Source: TMED26 sp042088965 (GTDB lineage: Bacteria; Pseudomonadota; Alphaproteobacteria; Thalassobaculales; Thalassobaculaceae). Taken from it: DNA of 6,267 bases. The stretch lies in NCBI GenBank assembly GCA_042088965.1, contig JBELLC010000145.1, forward strand, positions 1-6,267, read 5' to 3'. The translations under genes were made by a program, and so were the position numbers. Below the pieces are notes generated by a model. The model had not been told where the DNA came from. It made no database searches and worked only from the letters and a program-made list of their open reading frames with translations. Numbering within the stretch: the first letter of the stretch is position 1; each line of letters begins with the position of its first letter. Below, one piece after another: positions 1 through 6,113 of this stretch.

Positions 1-97
1 CAATGAGACCGGCCCGTATGTCCCAAAAGAGCAGCGCCGGTCCAATGAGACCGGCCCGTATGTCCCAAAAGAGCAGCGCCGGTCCAATGAGACCGGC
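1..97. repeat. 42-bp tandem repeat, 2.3 copies
   Basis: Two identical 42-bp units occupy 1-42 and 43-84. A third copy matches for 13 bp (85-97) and then diverges. Each unit begins caatga, continues with gaccggc and ends with the complementary gccggtc. At every junction this gives a gccggtc-caatga-gaccggc stem-loop. The unit also holds an aaaa run which, read on the minus strand, follows the hairpin as TCTTTT. The array starts at the window edge, so more copies may lie outside. It behaves like a tandem duplication of the terminator behind the protease gene. It has no repeat-spacer alternation, so it is not a CRISPR. Confidence 0.9.
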
Positions 98-101
98 GCT
101 G
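67..101 (-). terminator. Rho-independent terminator of the Do protease gene
   Basis: On the minus strand the arms at 101-91 and 84-74 form a perfect 11-bp GC-rich stem around a 6-nt loop (85-90). The sequence CTCTTTT follows immediately. The stem starts 44 nt beyond the stop codon of the protease gene, where a transcription end is expected. The U-tract is short (four T in a row, six pyrimidines in total). A second hairpin with a shorter 7-bp stem (55-49 with 42-36) and the same T tract follows 42 bp downstream, produced by the tandem repeat. Confidence 0.75.
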
Positions 102-145
102 GGCCGCGCTATCAAAAGGGTTTGCTCCGATGGGGGGGCGGACGC

Positions 146-1660
146 TTACCCCTGTTTAAACCTTAGCGCGACAAACCGCATCTCGCCGCGGCGGCTGATC
201 AACATCAGGACTGATTTTAGTTTCTTCTCCCGGGCTTCATTGACACTTTTCGCCACGTCCGATGGCTTTACGACCTCGTTCTGATTGACCTCAACGATCA
301 CGTCGCCAACTTCCAAGCCTTTGGCACCGGCAACGCTATCAGCGGCAACATCCGTGATCACAACCCCTTTTGCGGTCTTCTCGATGTTAAATTTCTGCCG
401 CAAAAGATCCGTGATCATCGACAGATCAAGACCAAGGCTGTCAATCTGCCCGGTCTCTGCCCGATCCGGTGGTTGACGGCGGGAGGCTGGCACCAACTGG
501 GCTTTTTCAGCGGCTTCCAACTCGCCAATTTTGGCCTGCACGGTAACCTTTTGACCATTGCGCCAGACCACCACGGGGACAGCTTTACCGATCGGGGTGC
601 CCGCGACAATCCGCGGTAACTGGCGCATATTGGCGACTTTTTCATTATTGAAGCTGAGAATAACATCACCCTTTTCAAGCCCAGCGGCTTCTGCGGGACC
701 GTCTTTGGTAATGTTTGACACCAACGCGCCTTCAGCTTTTGGCAAACCAAGGCTTTCGGCGATTTCATCTGTGACGCCTTGGATAAATACCCCAAGCCAG
801 CCACGCCGGGTGCGGCCAAATTCTTGCAGTTGTGCAATAACGGGCTGTGCCAAGCGCGAGGAAACGGCAAAGCCAATGCCGACAGAACCCCCGCTCTGTG
901 AAAAGATCGCCGTGTTGATACCGACCACTTCACCTTGCAGATTAAACAAAGGACCACCGGAATTACCGCGGTTGATCGAAGCATCTGTTTGAATGAAGTC
1001 GTCATAAGGGCCCTGCAAATCACGACCACGGGCAGAAATAATGCCGGCGGTCACTGTGCCACCGAGGCCAAAAGGATTACCGATGGCGACGACCCAGTCA
1101 CCGACCCGGGCCGCATCGGAATCACCGAATTTGACATAAGGCAGCGTCTTATTGCCCGGGTCAATCTTCAAAACAGCGAGGTCTGTTTTCGGATCACGGC
1201 CCAATAGTTCCGCGGTATACTCTGTGTCATCCTGCATGATGATCTTGATTTCATCAGCTTCAGCAATGACGTGGTTATTGGTGATCACAATGCCGCTGGG
1301 GTCAATAATGAAGCCTGAGCCAAGCGCATTGGCCCGCCGAGGCTTGCCGCCACCTTTGGGTTGATTGCGATCAAAAAAATCTTTGAAAAAGTCTTCAAAG
1401 GGCGAGCCGGGCGGGAATTGTGGACGCTGCTGCTCTGACGGCGGACCGCTTTGTTGTACCTGCTGGGTGGTCGCGATATTGACAACCGCTGGCAACAGTT
1501 TTTCGGCCAAATCTGCAAAGCTATCCGGTGGTGACTTCGCCTGTGCGGCGGACGCCAGGCACATCGCCGCAAACAGCAAGGTTGCAGCTGTGTACCACTT
1601 TATTGCGGTTGTAGATGCTGGTGCGGTCCGAACCGCTGCAAGAGGACGATAAAGGGGCAT
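146..1660 (-). CDS. Periplasmic Do-family serine endoprotease (DegP/DegQ/HtrA-like)
   Basis: This is a 504-residue envelope protease and chaperone that degrades or refolds misfolded periplasmic proteins. A signal peptide ends near residue 41 (hydrophobic WYTAATLLFAAMCLASAAQA, then KS). The trypsin-like domain carries the full triad: His130 in TNNHV, Asp160 in DPKTDLAVLKID and Ser234 in RGNSGGP. Two PDZ domains follow, at about 286-379 and 408-499, the usual Do-family layout and length. A Gln/Pro/Phe-rich segment at about 65-105 corresponds to the flexible LA loop. I chose the ATG at 1660 because GGAG lies 8 nt upstream. An in-frame ATG at 1729 would add 23 residues before the signal peptide and has no evident ribosome binding site. 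The gene is transcribed alone towards the hairpin at 74-101. The family is certain; DegP versus DegQ versus MucD-type naming is not resolved. Confidence 0.95.
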   Translation of the reverse strand: MPLYRPLAAVRTAPASTTAIKWYTAATLLFAAMCLASAAQAKSPPDSFADLAEKLLPAVVNIATTQQVQQSGPPSEQQRPQFPPGSPFEDFFKDFFDRNQPKGGGKPRRANALGSGFIIDPSGIVITNNHVIAEADEIKIIMQDDTEYTAELLGRDPKTDLAVLKIDPGNKTLPYVKFGDSDAARVGDWVVAIGNPFGLGGTVTAGIISARGRDLQGPYDDFIQTDASINRGNSGGPLFNLQGEVVGINTAIFSQSGGSVGIGFAVSSRLAQPVIAQLQEFGRTRRGWLGVFIQGVTDEIAESLGLPKAEGALVSNITKDGPAEAAGLEKGDVILSFNNEKVANMRQLPRIVAGTPIGKAVPVVVWRNGQKVTVQAKIGELEAAEKAQLVPASRRQPPDRAETGQIDSLGLDLSMITDLLRQKFNIEKTAKGVVITDVAADSVAGAKGLEVGDVIVEVNQNEVVKPSDVAKSVNEAREKKLKSVLMLISRRGEMRFVALRFKQG

Positions 1661-1986
1661 CAAATTAACTCCGTTCTCGTCGCCACTACCGACGACTGTT
1701 TTGCCTTGGGCCGCTGGGAGCAACGCCATAGCGAGTGATCGCGCGTGATTCCAAACCTGGGGTTTTTTTCCAAACTATCAACAGCCCATCGTGAATTGCC
1801 GCTACAGTCTCACGCACTTGTGTTTGAAATACGGCCAAATAAGGCAAGCAAAAGATAAATTGTGGCAAGGTTCTGGCGACAGCTCGGCCAATGAAAGCTG
1901 CCGGCGTCCCCTTTACCACTGCGTAATCAAGATTATATGTTTTGATCTAAGGATCATCGCATTGCATCGCGTAAAAGGAGTAACGC
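1661..1986. promoter_or_regulatory. Divergent intergenic region between the protease and TPR genes
   Basis: This 326-bp stretch separates two divergently transcribed genes and should hold both promoters. I see no convincing protein gene. A 77-codon minus-strand frame (1919-1686) overlaps the protease upstream region, has no recognisable domain and is probably chance. Visible elements are the protease ribosome binding site (GGAG, 1672-1669 on the minus strand), a direct repeat ttccaaac at 1749-1756 and 1768-1775, a plausible plus-strand promoter at 1912-1939, a TGATC/GATCA inverted repeat at 1943-1956, and the TPR-gene ribosome binding site at 1976-1980. I could not identify a good sigma-70 promoter for the protease. 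Confidence 0.6.
1912..1939 (+). promoter_or_regulatory. Candidate promoter of the TPR gene
   Basis: TTTACC (1912-1917, four of six matches to TTGACA) is followed after 16 bp by TATATG (1934-1939, four of six matches to TATAAT). A start near 1946 would give a leader of roughly 40 nt before the ATG at 1987. This is a visual consensus match only. The inverted repeat TGATC-taag-GATCA at 1943-1956 would sit at or just after the transcription start and could be an operator. Confidence 0.35.
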
Positions 1987-2342
1987 ATGGGCAAAATCAT
2001 CATGATGGCTGTCGTGGTTTGTTTGGGCTTGAGTATCAGCGGGCAGGGCGCACAGGCTGATCAAAATGATCCCCGCCTGGGGGTTTTGTTCAAAGTTCTG
2101 AAGGCGCAAGTCGATGTGCAGAAGATCCAAAAAACCGAAGCGCAGATTTGGCAGATTTGGAGCCGACACGGCGAAAACGCCACGGTGAATCGGTTAATGC
2201 AGCGGGCGCAAGCCTTGATGGCGACAGAGCAAGTGCGTCTCGCCGCCGATGTCTATGACAGGATCATTGAGCGTGACCCAAAATTTGCCGAAGGATGGAA
2301 TCGCCGGGCAACTCTGCGGTTTATCACCGGTGATTATGCAGG
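1987..2342 (+). CDS. Secreted TPR protein, 3' part lost in assembly gap
   Basis: The first 119 residues of a small exported tetratricopeptide-repeat protein are visible. A signal peptide covers residues 1-24 (KIIMMAVVVCLGLSISG, then AQA before DQ). A helical segment containing EAQIWQIW follows. One TPR-like unit lies at about 68-101 (alanines and tyrosine in the spacing AQALM, AADVYDRII, DPKFAEGW), and the next begins with NRRATLRFITGDYAG. From memory, alphaproteobacteria encode similar proteins of about 180-190 residues, so some 60-70 residues would be missing. The start is supported by AGGAG 6 nt upstream. The true stop is not visible in this frame. A TGA at 2457-2459 after the gap, preceded in its frame by codons for DVIA, may be its end, which requires the real gap length to differ from 100 modulo 3. 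The role is unknown; TPRs usually mediate protein contacts. Confidence 0.8.
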
Positions 2343-2442
2343 NNNNNNNNNNNNNNNNNNNNNNNNNNNNNNNNNNNNNNNNNNNNNNNNNNNNNNNNNN
2401 NNNNNNNNNNNNNNNNNNNNNNNNNNNNNNNNNNNNNNNNNN
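2343..2442. other. Assembly gap (100 N)
   Basis: Exactly 100 consecutive N were inserted, the customary filler for a scaffold gap of unknown length. It interrupts the TPR gene and ends 27 bp before the dihydroorotase start. The distance, reading frame and even the absence of other genes between the two flanks cannot be read from this sequence. Confidence 0.97.
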
Positions 2443-2469
2443 CAGATGTTATTGCCTGAGGAGGGCGCC

Positions 2470-3801
2470 ATGTCGACACGCTATAACCTAATTATCAAAA
2501 ACGGCATGGTGCAGACGCCAAGCGGCGGCGTGGCGACTGATATTGGCATTATTGATGGTCAGATCGCGACCCTTGATGTGATTGACCCGGGCCAAGGCGA
2601 ACACGTCTTTGATGCCAGCGGTCTGCATGTTTTGCCGGGTGTCATTGACAGCCAAGTGCATTTCCGTGAGCCAGGGTTAGAGCATAAAGAGGACTTGGCC
2701 CATGGCACCAAGGCGGCTGTTTTGGGCGGGGTGACCGCAATTTTTGAAATGCCCAATACAAGCCCGCTGACTCTGTCGACCGATGATCTTGATGATAAAT
2801 TTGCCCGCGCCAAGGGGCGCGCCTGGTGTGATCACGCCTTTTTTATCGGCGGTGCGGCGGAAAATGTCGAACAGTTGAATGTGTTGGAAAGCCACCCAGG
2901 CTGTGCCGGTGTGAAGATTTTCATGGGCTCATCCACGGGCAGCTTGCTGGTACAGGATGATGCCACATTGGCACGAATTTTGGCCAATGGTCGTCGCCGG
3001 GTGGCCATCCATGCGGAAGATGAGGCACGTTTGATCGAGCGCCGCCAGATTGCCATCGATGGGGCGCATCCCAGGGTGCACCCTGAATGGCGCGACGAAG
3101 AAACCGCCATTCGGGCGACCAAACGCATTTTGGCGCTGGCACGGGCGGCAGGGCGGCGGGTGCATGTGCTGCACATTACCACCGCCGAGGAAATGGATAT
3201 TCTGGCAGCCAATAAAGATGTGGCAACAGTTGAATGCACGCTCAATCATCTAACGTTAGCAGCACCTGACTGCTATGAACGTCTTGGTGCGTTTGCGCAG
3301 ATGAACCCGCCTGTGCGCGATGAACGCCACCGGGCGGCCCTTTGGCGGGCGATTGATCAGGGGGTTGTGGATGTCATTGGCTCTGACCATGCACCGCATA
3401 CATTTGAGGAAAAGCAGGGCGTTTACCCTGCAACACCAAGCGGTATGCCGGGGGTTCAGACCTTGCTACCGCTGTTATTAGATCATATGAATGCCGGGCG
3501 CTTAAGTCTGGATCGCTTAGTTGATTTAACCGCATCAGGGCCGGCGCGGATTTACAATATTGCCAACAAGGGCCGGATTGCGCGCGGCTTTGATGCTGAT
3601 TTAACGCTGGTTGATTTAGCGGCCAAACGGACCATCGAAAACAGCTGGATCGCCAGTAAATGTGGCTGGACGCCCTTTGATGGCATGCAGGTAACAGGCT
3701 GGCCAAAAGCAACCGTGATCCGGGGCAATGTTGTGATGCGGGACGATGAAGTGCTGGGCGAACCGCTTGGTGCGCCGGTGCGGTTTCAAGAAACCCTGTA
3801 A
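2470..3801 (+). CDS. pyrC: Dihydroorotase-type cyclic amidohydrolase (PyrC/AllB superfamily)
   Basis: This complete 443-residue cytosolic enzyme probably interconverts carbamoyl-aspartate and dihydroorotate in pyrimidine synthesis. Visible motifs are DSQVHFREPG (60-69), GVTAIFEMPNTSP (87-99), GVKIFMGSSTG (147-157), HAEDEARL (181-188), HVLHITTAEE (232-241), MNPPVRD (278-284) and GSDHAPHT (304-311). Expected metal or catalytic residues are His64, Lys149, His181, His235 and Asp306. Arg66 and Asn96 would bind substrate. The first His of the usual DxHxH pair is Gln62. I recall this Gln in many alphaproteobacterial homologues annotated dihydroorotase, but a related activity (allantoinase, hydantoinase) cannot be excluded. 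The ATG at 2470 has a strong Shine-Dalgarno (gaggaggg, 2458-2465) 4-5 nt upstream. The open frame continuing upstream through the N run is not evidence for a longer protein. It may be co-transcribed with the TPR gene, but the gap prevents judging this. The symbol reflects the usual annotation of the family. Confidence 0.88.
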   Translation: MSTRYNLIIKNGMVQTPSGGVATDIGIIDGQIATLDVIDPGQGEHVFDASGLHVLPGVIDSQVHFREPGLEHKEDLAHGTKAAVLGGVTAIFEMPNTSPLTLSTDDLDDKFARAKGRAWCDHAFFIGGAAENVEQLNVLESHPGCAGVKIFMGSSTGSLLVQDDATLARILANGRRRVAIHAEDEARLIERRQIAIDGAHPRVHPEWRDEETAIRATKRILALARAAGRRVHVLHITTAEEMDILAANKDVATVECTLNHLTLAAPDCYERLGAFAQMNPPVRDERHRAALWRAIDQGVVDVIGSDHAPHTFEEKQGVYPATPSGMPGVQTLLPLLLDHMNAGRLSLDRLVDLTASGPARIYNIANKGRIARGFDADLTLVDLAAKRTIENSWIASKCGWTPFDGMQVTGWPKATVIRGNVVMRDDEVLGEPLGAPVRFQETL

Positions 3802-3813
3802 CGGGTAAGCCGA

Positions 3814-3869
3814 CCCCAAATGACAACGGGCAACCTCGCGAAAGGTTGCCCGTCATTGCCCAAATGGGG
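3814..3869. terminator. Hairpin terminator between convergent genes
   Basis: A perfect 11-bp stem is formed by acgggcaacct (3826-3836) and aggttgcccgt (3843-3853) around a 6-nt loop. Flanking cccca (3814-3818) and tgggg (3865-3869) can pair as an outer stem. The hairpin lies between the stop of the dihydroorotase gene (3801) and the stop of the dehydrogenase gene (3879), so it can serve both directions. Neither side has a long uninterrupted T tract (TGTCATTT on the minus strand; a scattered tttgttt further out on the plus strand). Termination strength is therefore uncertain. Confidence 0.65.
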
Positions 3870-3878
3870 GCGATTTGT

Positions 3879-5084
3879 TTAATCGTTTTTGCGCAATTCA
3901 GCTTTGGCGATTGACTCCAAATGGACTTCATCAGGACCATCAGCTAAACGCAGGGTGCGTTGGGCCGCGTACCAATGGGCCAGTGGGAATTCTTGGCTGA
4001 CACCGCCGCCGCCATGCACTTGGATCGCTTCGTCAATGACCTTGCAGGCCATACGCGGGGCAACCACTTTGATCATGCCAATCTGCTGGCGGGCAGCCTT
4101 GTTGCCGACTTTGTCCATCATGTCGGCGGCATGCAGGGTCAACAAACGGGCTTGGTCAATGGCGATCCGGGCTTCGGCGATCTTGTGCCGAAGGGCACCC
4201 TTTTCAACATTTGCCGTACCAAAGGCAACCCGCGACTTGGCGCGCGCCTTCATCAGTTCCAAGGCCCGCTCCGCCATGCCGATGGAGCGCATGCAATGGT
4301 GAATCCGCCCTGGGCCAAGGCGGCCTTGAGCAATTTCAAAACCCCGACCTTCGCCAAGCAAGATGTTTGAGGCGGGCACCCGCACATCGGTAAACTGAAC
4401 CTCACCATGACCTTTGGGGGCATGGTCGTAGCCAAATACAGATAGCGCTCTGACGACTTCAATGCCGGGGCTGTCCATCGGGACCAAGATCATTGATTGT
4501 TGCAAATGCTTTGGCGCAGAAGGATCGGTTTTACCCATGAAAACGGAAATTTTGCAGCGTGGGCTTAGCGCACCTGAGGTCCACCATTTACGAGCGTTGA
4601 TAACGTATTCATCCCCATCACGGACAATTGAGGCTTCGATGTTGGTGGCATCTGAGGAGGCAACCCGTGGCTCCGTCATGGCAAAACAGGAGCGGATTTC
4701 GCCGTTCAACAGCGGCTCCAGCCAAAGCTTTTTATGCTCTTCATTGCCATAACGCTCAATCACTTCCATGTTGCCTGTGTCGGGCGCGGAGCAGTTGAAA
4801 ACCTCTGGGCCAATCGGCGAGCGCCCCATGATTTCACATAACGGGGCGTATTCCATATTGTTGAGGCCCGCGCCGCGATCTGATTCTGGCAGGAAAAGAT
4901 TCCAAAGACCGGCAGATTTGGCCTTTGCCTTCAATTCTTCCATGACCGGCACAACCGTCCAGCGGTTTTCCATTTCGGCTAATTGGCGTTCATAGACTTC
5001 TTCGGCCGGGTAAACATGCGCGTCCATGAATTCACGAACATCGGCTTGAAGTTTGCGGGAGCGCTCACTGGCTTCCATATACAT
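3879..5084 (-). CDS. Acyl-CoA dehydrogenase, ACAD10/ACAD11-like
   Basis: This 401-residue FAD enzyme should oxidise the alpha-beta bond of an acyl-CoA and pass electrons to electron-transfer flavoprotein. The three-part fold is visible: helical N-domain (about 1-130), beta-domain with the FAD/substrate motif FAMTEPRVASSDATNI (134-149) and ARKWWTSGA (164-172), and C-terminal helical domain with QVHGGGGVSQEFPLA (355-369). The C-terminal LRLADGPDEVHLESIAKAEL is typical of bacterial ACAD11-like proteins. Asp382 sits where medium-chain enzymes have the catalytic Glu (YEGT). Length is normal for a stand-alone ACAD; the kinase domain fused in animal ACAD10/11 is absent. The start is supported by AGGAG 6 nt upstream of the ATG; an in-frame ATG two codons later is possible. 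It is second in an operon, 57 nt after the SDR gene. The exact substrate cannot be told; 4-hydroxyacid-derived or branched or long acyl-CoAs are possibilities drawn from animal and Pseudomonas relatives. Confidence 0.93.
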   Translation of the reverse strand: MYMEASERSRKLQADVREFMDAHVYPAEEVYERQLAEMENRWTVVPVMEELKAKAKSAGLWNLFLPESDRGAGLNNMEYAPLCEIMGRSPIGPEVFNCSAPDTGNMEVIERYGNEEHKKLWLEPLLNGEIRSCFAMTEPRVASSDATNIEASIVRDGDEYVINARKWWTSGALSPRCKISVFMGKTDPSAPKHLQQSMILVPMDSPGIEVVRALSVFGYDHAPKGHGEVQFTDVRVPASNILLGEGRGFEIAQGRLGPGRIHHCMRSIGMAERALELMKARAKSRVAFGTANVEKGALRHKIAEARIAIDQARLLTLHAADMMDKVGNKAARQQIGMIKVVAPRMACKVIDEAIQVHGGGGVSQEFPLAHWYAAQRTLRLADGPDEVHLESIAKAELRKND

Positions 5085-5090
5085 CTTTAT

Positions 5091-5095
5091 CTCCT
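5091..5095 (-). promoter_or_regulatory. Ribosome binding site of the dehydrogenase gene
   Basis: On the minus strand AGGAG lies 6 nt before the ATG at 5084, which fixes this start over the in-frame ATG two codons downstream. A small CGCC-ACCT-GGCG stem-loop (5120-5109) stands about 14 nt upstream in the 57-nt spacer and lacks a T tract, so it is not a terminator. Confidence 0.75.
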
Positions 5096-5141
5096 GTTCC
5101 TAATGGGCCGCCACCTGGCGACATGGTTTCTTTTAGAAAAT

Positions 5142-5915
5142 TCAATAACGGCTTGTGATTGTGCTGCCACCATCAATGACGAATGTTTGCCCGGTGGTCC
5201 AGCGGCCTGCAGGAGCGGCCAAATAGACACCAATGCCAGCAATGTCGTCTGGCTCTCCTAAACGCAGGAGCGCATGGGCAGCAGCGGCCCGCTTTGAGCG
5301 CTCTGGGTCTTCGTATAAGGCGCGGGCAAAATCAGTTTTCACCAATCCCGGCGCAATTGCATTGGCGCGGATCCCGCGATCCCCCCATTCGACAGCCAAA
5401 TTGCGCACCAACTGCATATCAGCAGCTTTTGAAATACAATAAATCCCGAGATTATCGCTACCTTTCAGACCGCCAATGGAGGAGACGATGATGACAGAGC
5501 CACCGCCCCGCTCGGCCATGCCTGGCAGCACCATGTTGCAGAGCCATAAATTACGCTTGATATTATTCTCCATGGTCTTGTCATAGGCCGCTTCCGGAAC
5601 ATCGGCCATTGGCCCATAATATGGATTGGCAGCAGCGTTACACACCAGCACATCAATCCCGCCCCAAGCGGCAAGCGTTTTATTCACAAGAATTTCAAGC
5701 TGTGCCTGATCAGAGATATTGCAGGGGATTGCCATGGCTTCGCCACCCTTGGCGCGGATGGCCTCTGCAACGTCCTCGCAGACGTCTGCCTTGCGGCTGG
5801 AGATAACAACTTTCGCGCCATGCTCCGCCATCCGCTCAGCCATGGCCTTACCAATGCCTTTGGTTGAGCCGGTAATCACAGCGACTTTACCCCTTAAGTC
5901 AAAAAGACCGCTCAT
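5142..5915 (-). CDS. Classical short-chain dehydrogenase/reductase (SDR)
   Basis: This 257-residue Rossmann-fold oxidoreductase is cytosolic and of typical classical-SDR length. The cofactor loop TGSTKGIG is at 15-22. NAA stands in place of the NNAG motif (93-95), catalytic Asn is at about 118 (ENNIKRN), Ser145/146 lie in IVSSIGG, and the YxxxK pair is Tyr159 and Lys163 (YCISK). NAIAPGLVKTDF (185-196) follows, as in FabG-like proteins. Ser-Arg (40-41) after the second beta strand suggests NADP(H) preference; this is inference. The ATG at 5915 follows a purine-rich GGAAGGTAGGGG. It is first in a two-gene operon with the ACAD11-like gene, so a role in oxidising a hydroxyl or reducing a keto group on the same CoA-linked compounds is likely. 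Annotation as 3-oxoacyl-ACP reductase or glucose 1-dehydrogenase would be superficial; the substrate is unknown. Confidence 0.92.
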   Translation of the reverse strand: MSGLFDLRGKVAVITGSTKGIGKAMAERMAEHGAKVVISSRKADVCEDVAEAIRAKGGEAMAIPCNISDQAQLEILVNKTLAAWGGIDVLVCNAAANPYYGPMADVPEAAYDKTMENNIKRNLWLCNMVLPGMAERGGGSVIIVSSIGGLKGSDNLGIYCISKAADMQLVRNLAVEWGDRGIRANAIAPGLVKTDFARALYEDPERSKRAAAAHALLRLGEPDDIAGIGVYLAAPAGRWTTGQTFVIDGGSTITSRY

Positions 5916-6051
5916 TGCCCCTACCTTCCCGTATTATCAATTAAGGCGCCATCGCCGAACGCCGATAGCTTTCTGAATTTTCAGTGAGTGTATTGAAAGG
6001 AAGGCCGATCCGGCAAGAGAGAACCGTGATATTCACGCATCGATGTGCTTT

Positions 6052-6081
6052 TTGACAGCAGGCTGTTTGACGGCGTATGTA
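6052..6081 (+). promoter_or_regulatory. Candidate promoter of the UxaA-like gene
   Basis: A perfect TTGACA (6052-6057) is followed after 18 bp by TATGTA (6076-6081), a weak -10 match. A start near 6088 would leave a leader of about 25 nt before the ATG at 6114. The interrupted palindrome ACAGC-ag-GCTGT (6055-6066) overlaps the -35 box and could be a repressor site. The rest of the 198-bp divergent region (5916-6113) must also serve the SDR gene, for which I saw only a GATAAT-like box (5938-5933, minus strand) without a good -35. Confidence 0.4.
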
Positions 6082-6113
6082 AGAACACAAGAAATTCAAA
6101 AAGGGGATGGTAG

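Noticed and set aside
1..97. CRISPR array
   Set aside because: The repeat units abut with no variable spacers; it is a simple tandem duplication.
415..1029. 204-codon minus-strand open frame inside the Do protease
   Set aside because: It overlaps the protease catalytic and PDZ regions in another frame of the same strand, with composition typical of a frame-shifted shadow and no domain.
1690..1750. EcfG/stress-type promoter (GGAA...CGTT) before the protease gene
   Set aside because: GGAAT and CGTT are present on the minus strand, but the spacing is about 22 nt instead of 16-17.
1753..1769. Plus-strand terminator (AAACC-tgg-GGTTT followed by T run)
   Set aside because: The stem is only 5 bp, and no plus-strand gene ends upstream of it. 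The T run is better explained as part of the spaced direct repeat region.
1686..1919. 77-codon minus-strand frame in the divergent intergenic region
   Set aside because: There is no recognisable domain, no clear ribosome binding site, and it overlaps the regulatory region and the outer candidate start of the protease.
3374..3940. 188-codon minus-strand open frame opposite the dihydroorotase 3' half
   Set aside because: It lies antisense to clear conserved domains and runs through the intergenic hairpin into the dehydrogenase gene. It has no recognisable motif, so it is a shadow frame.
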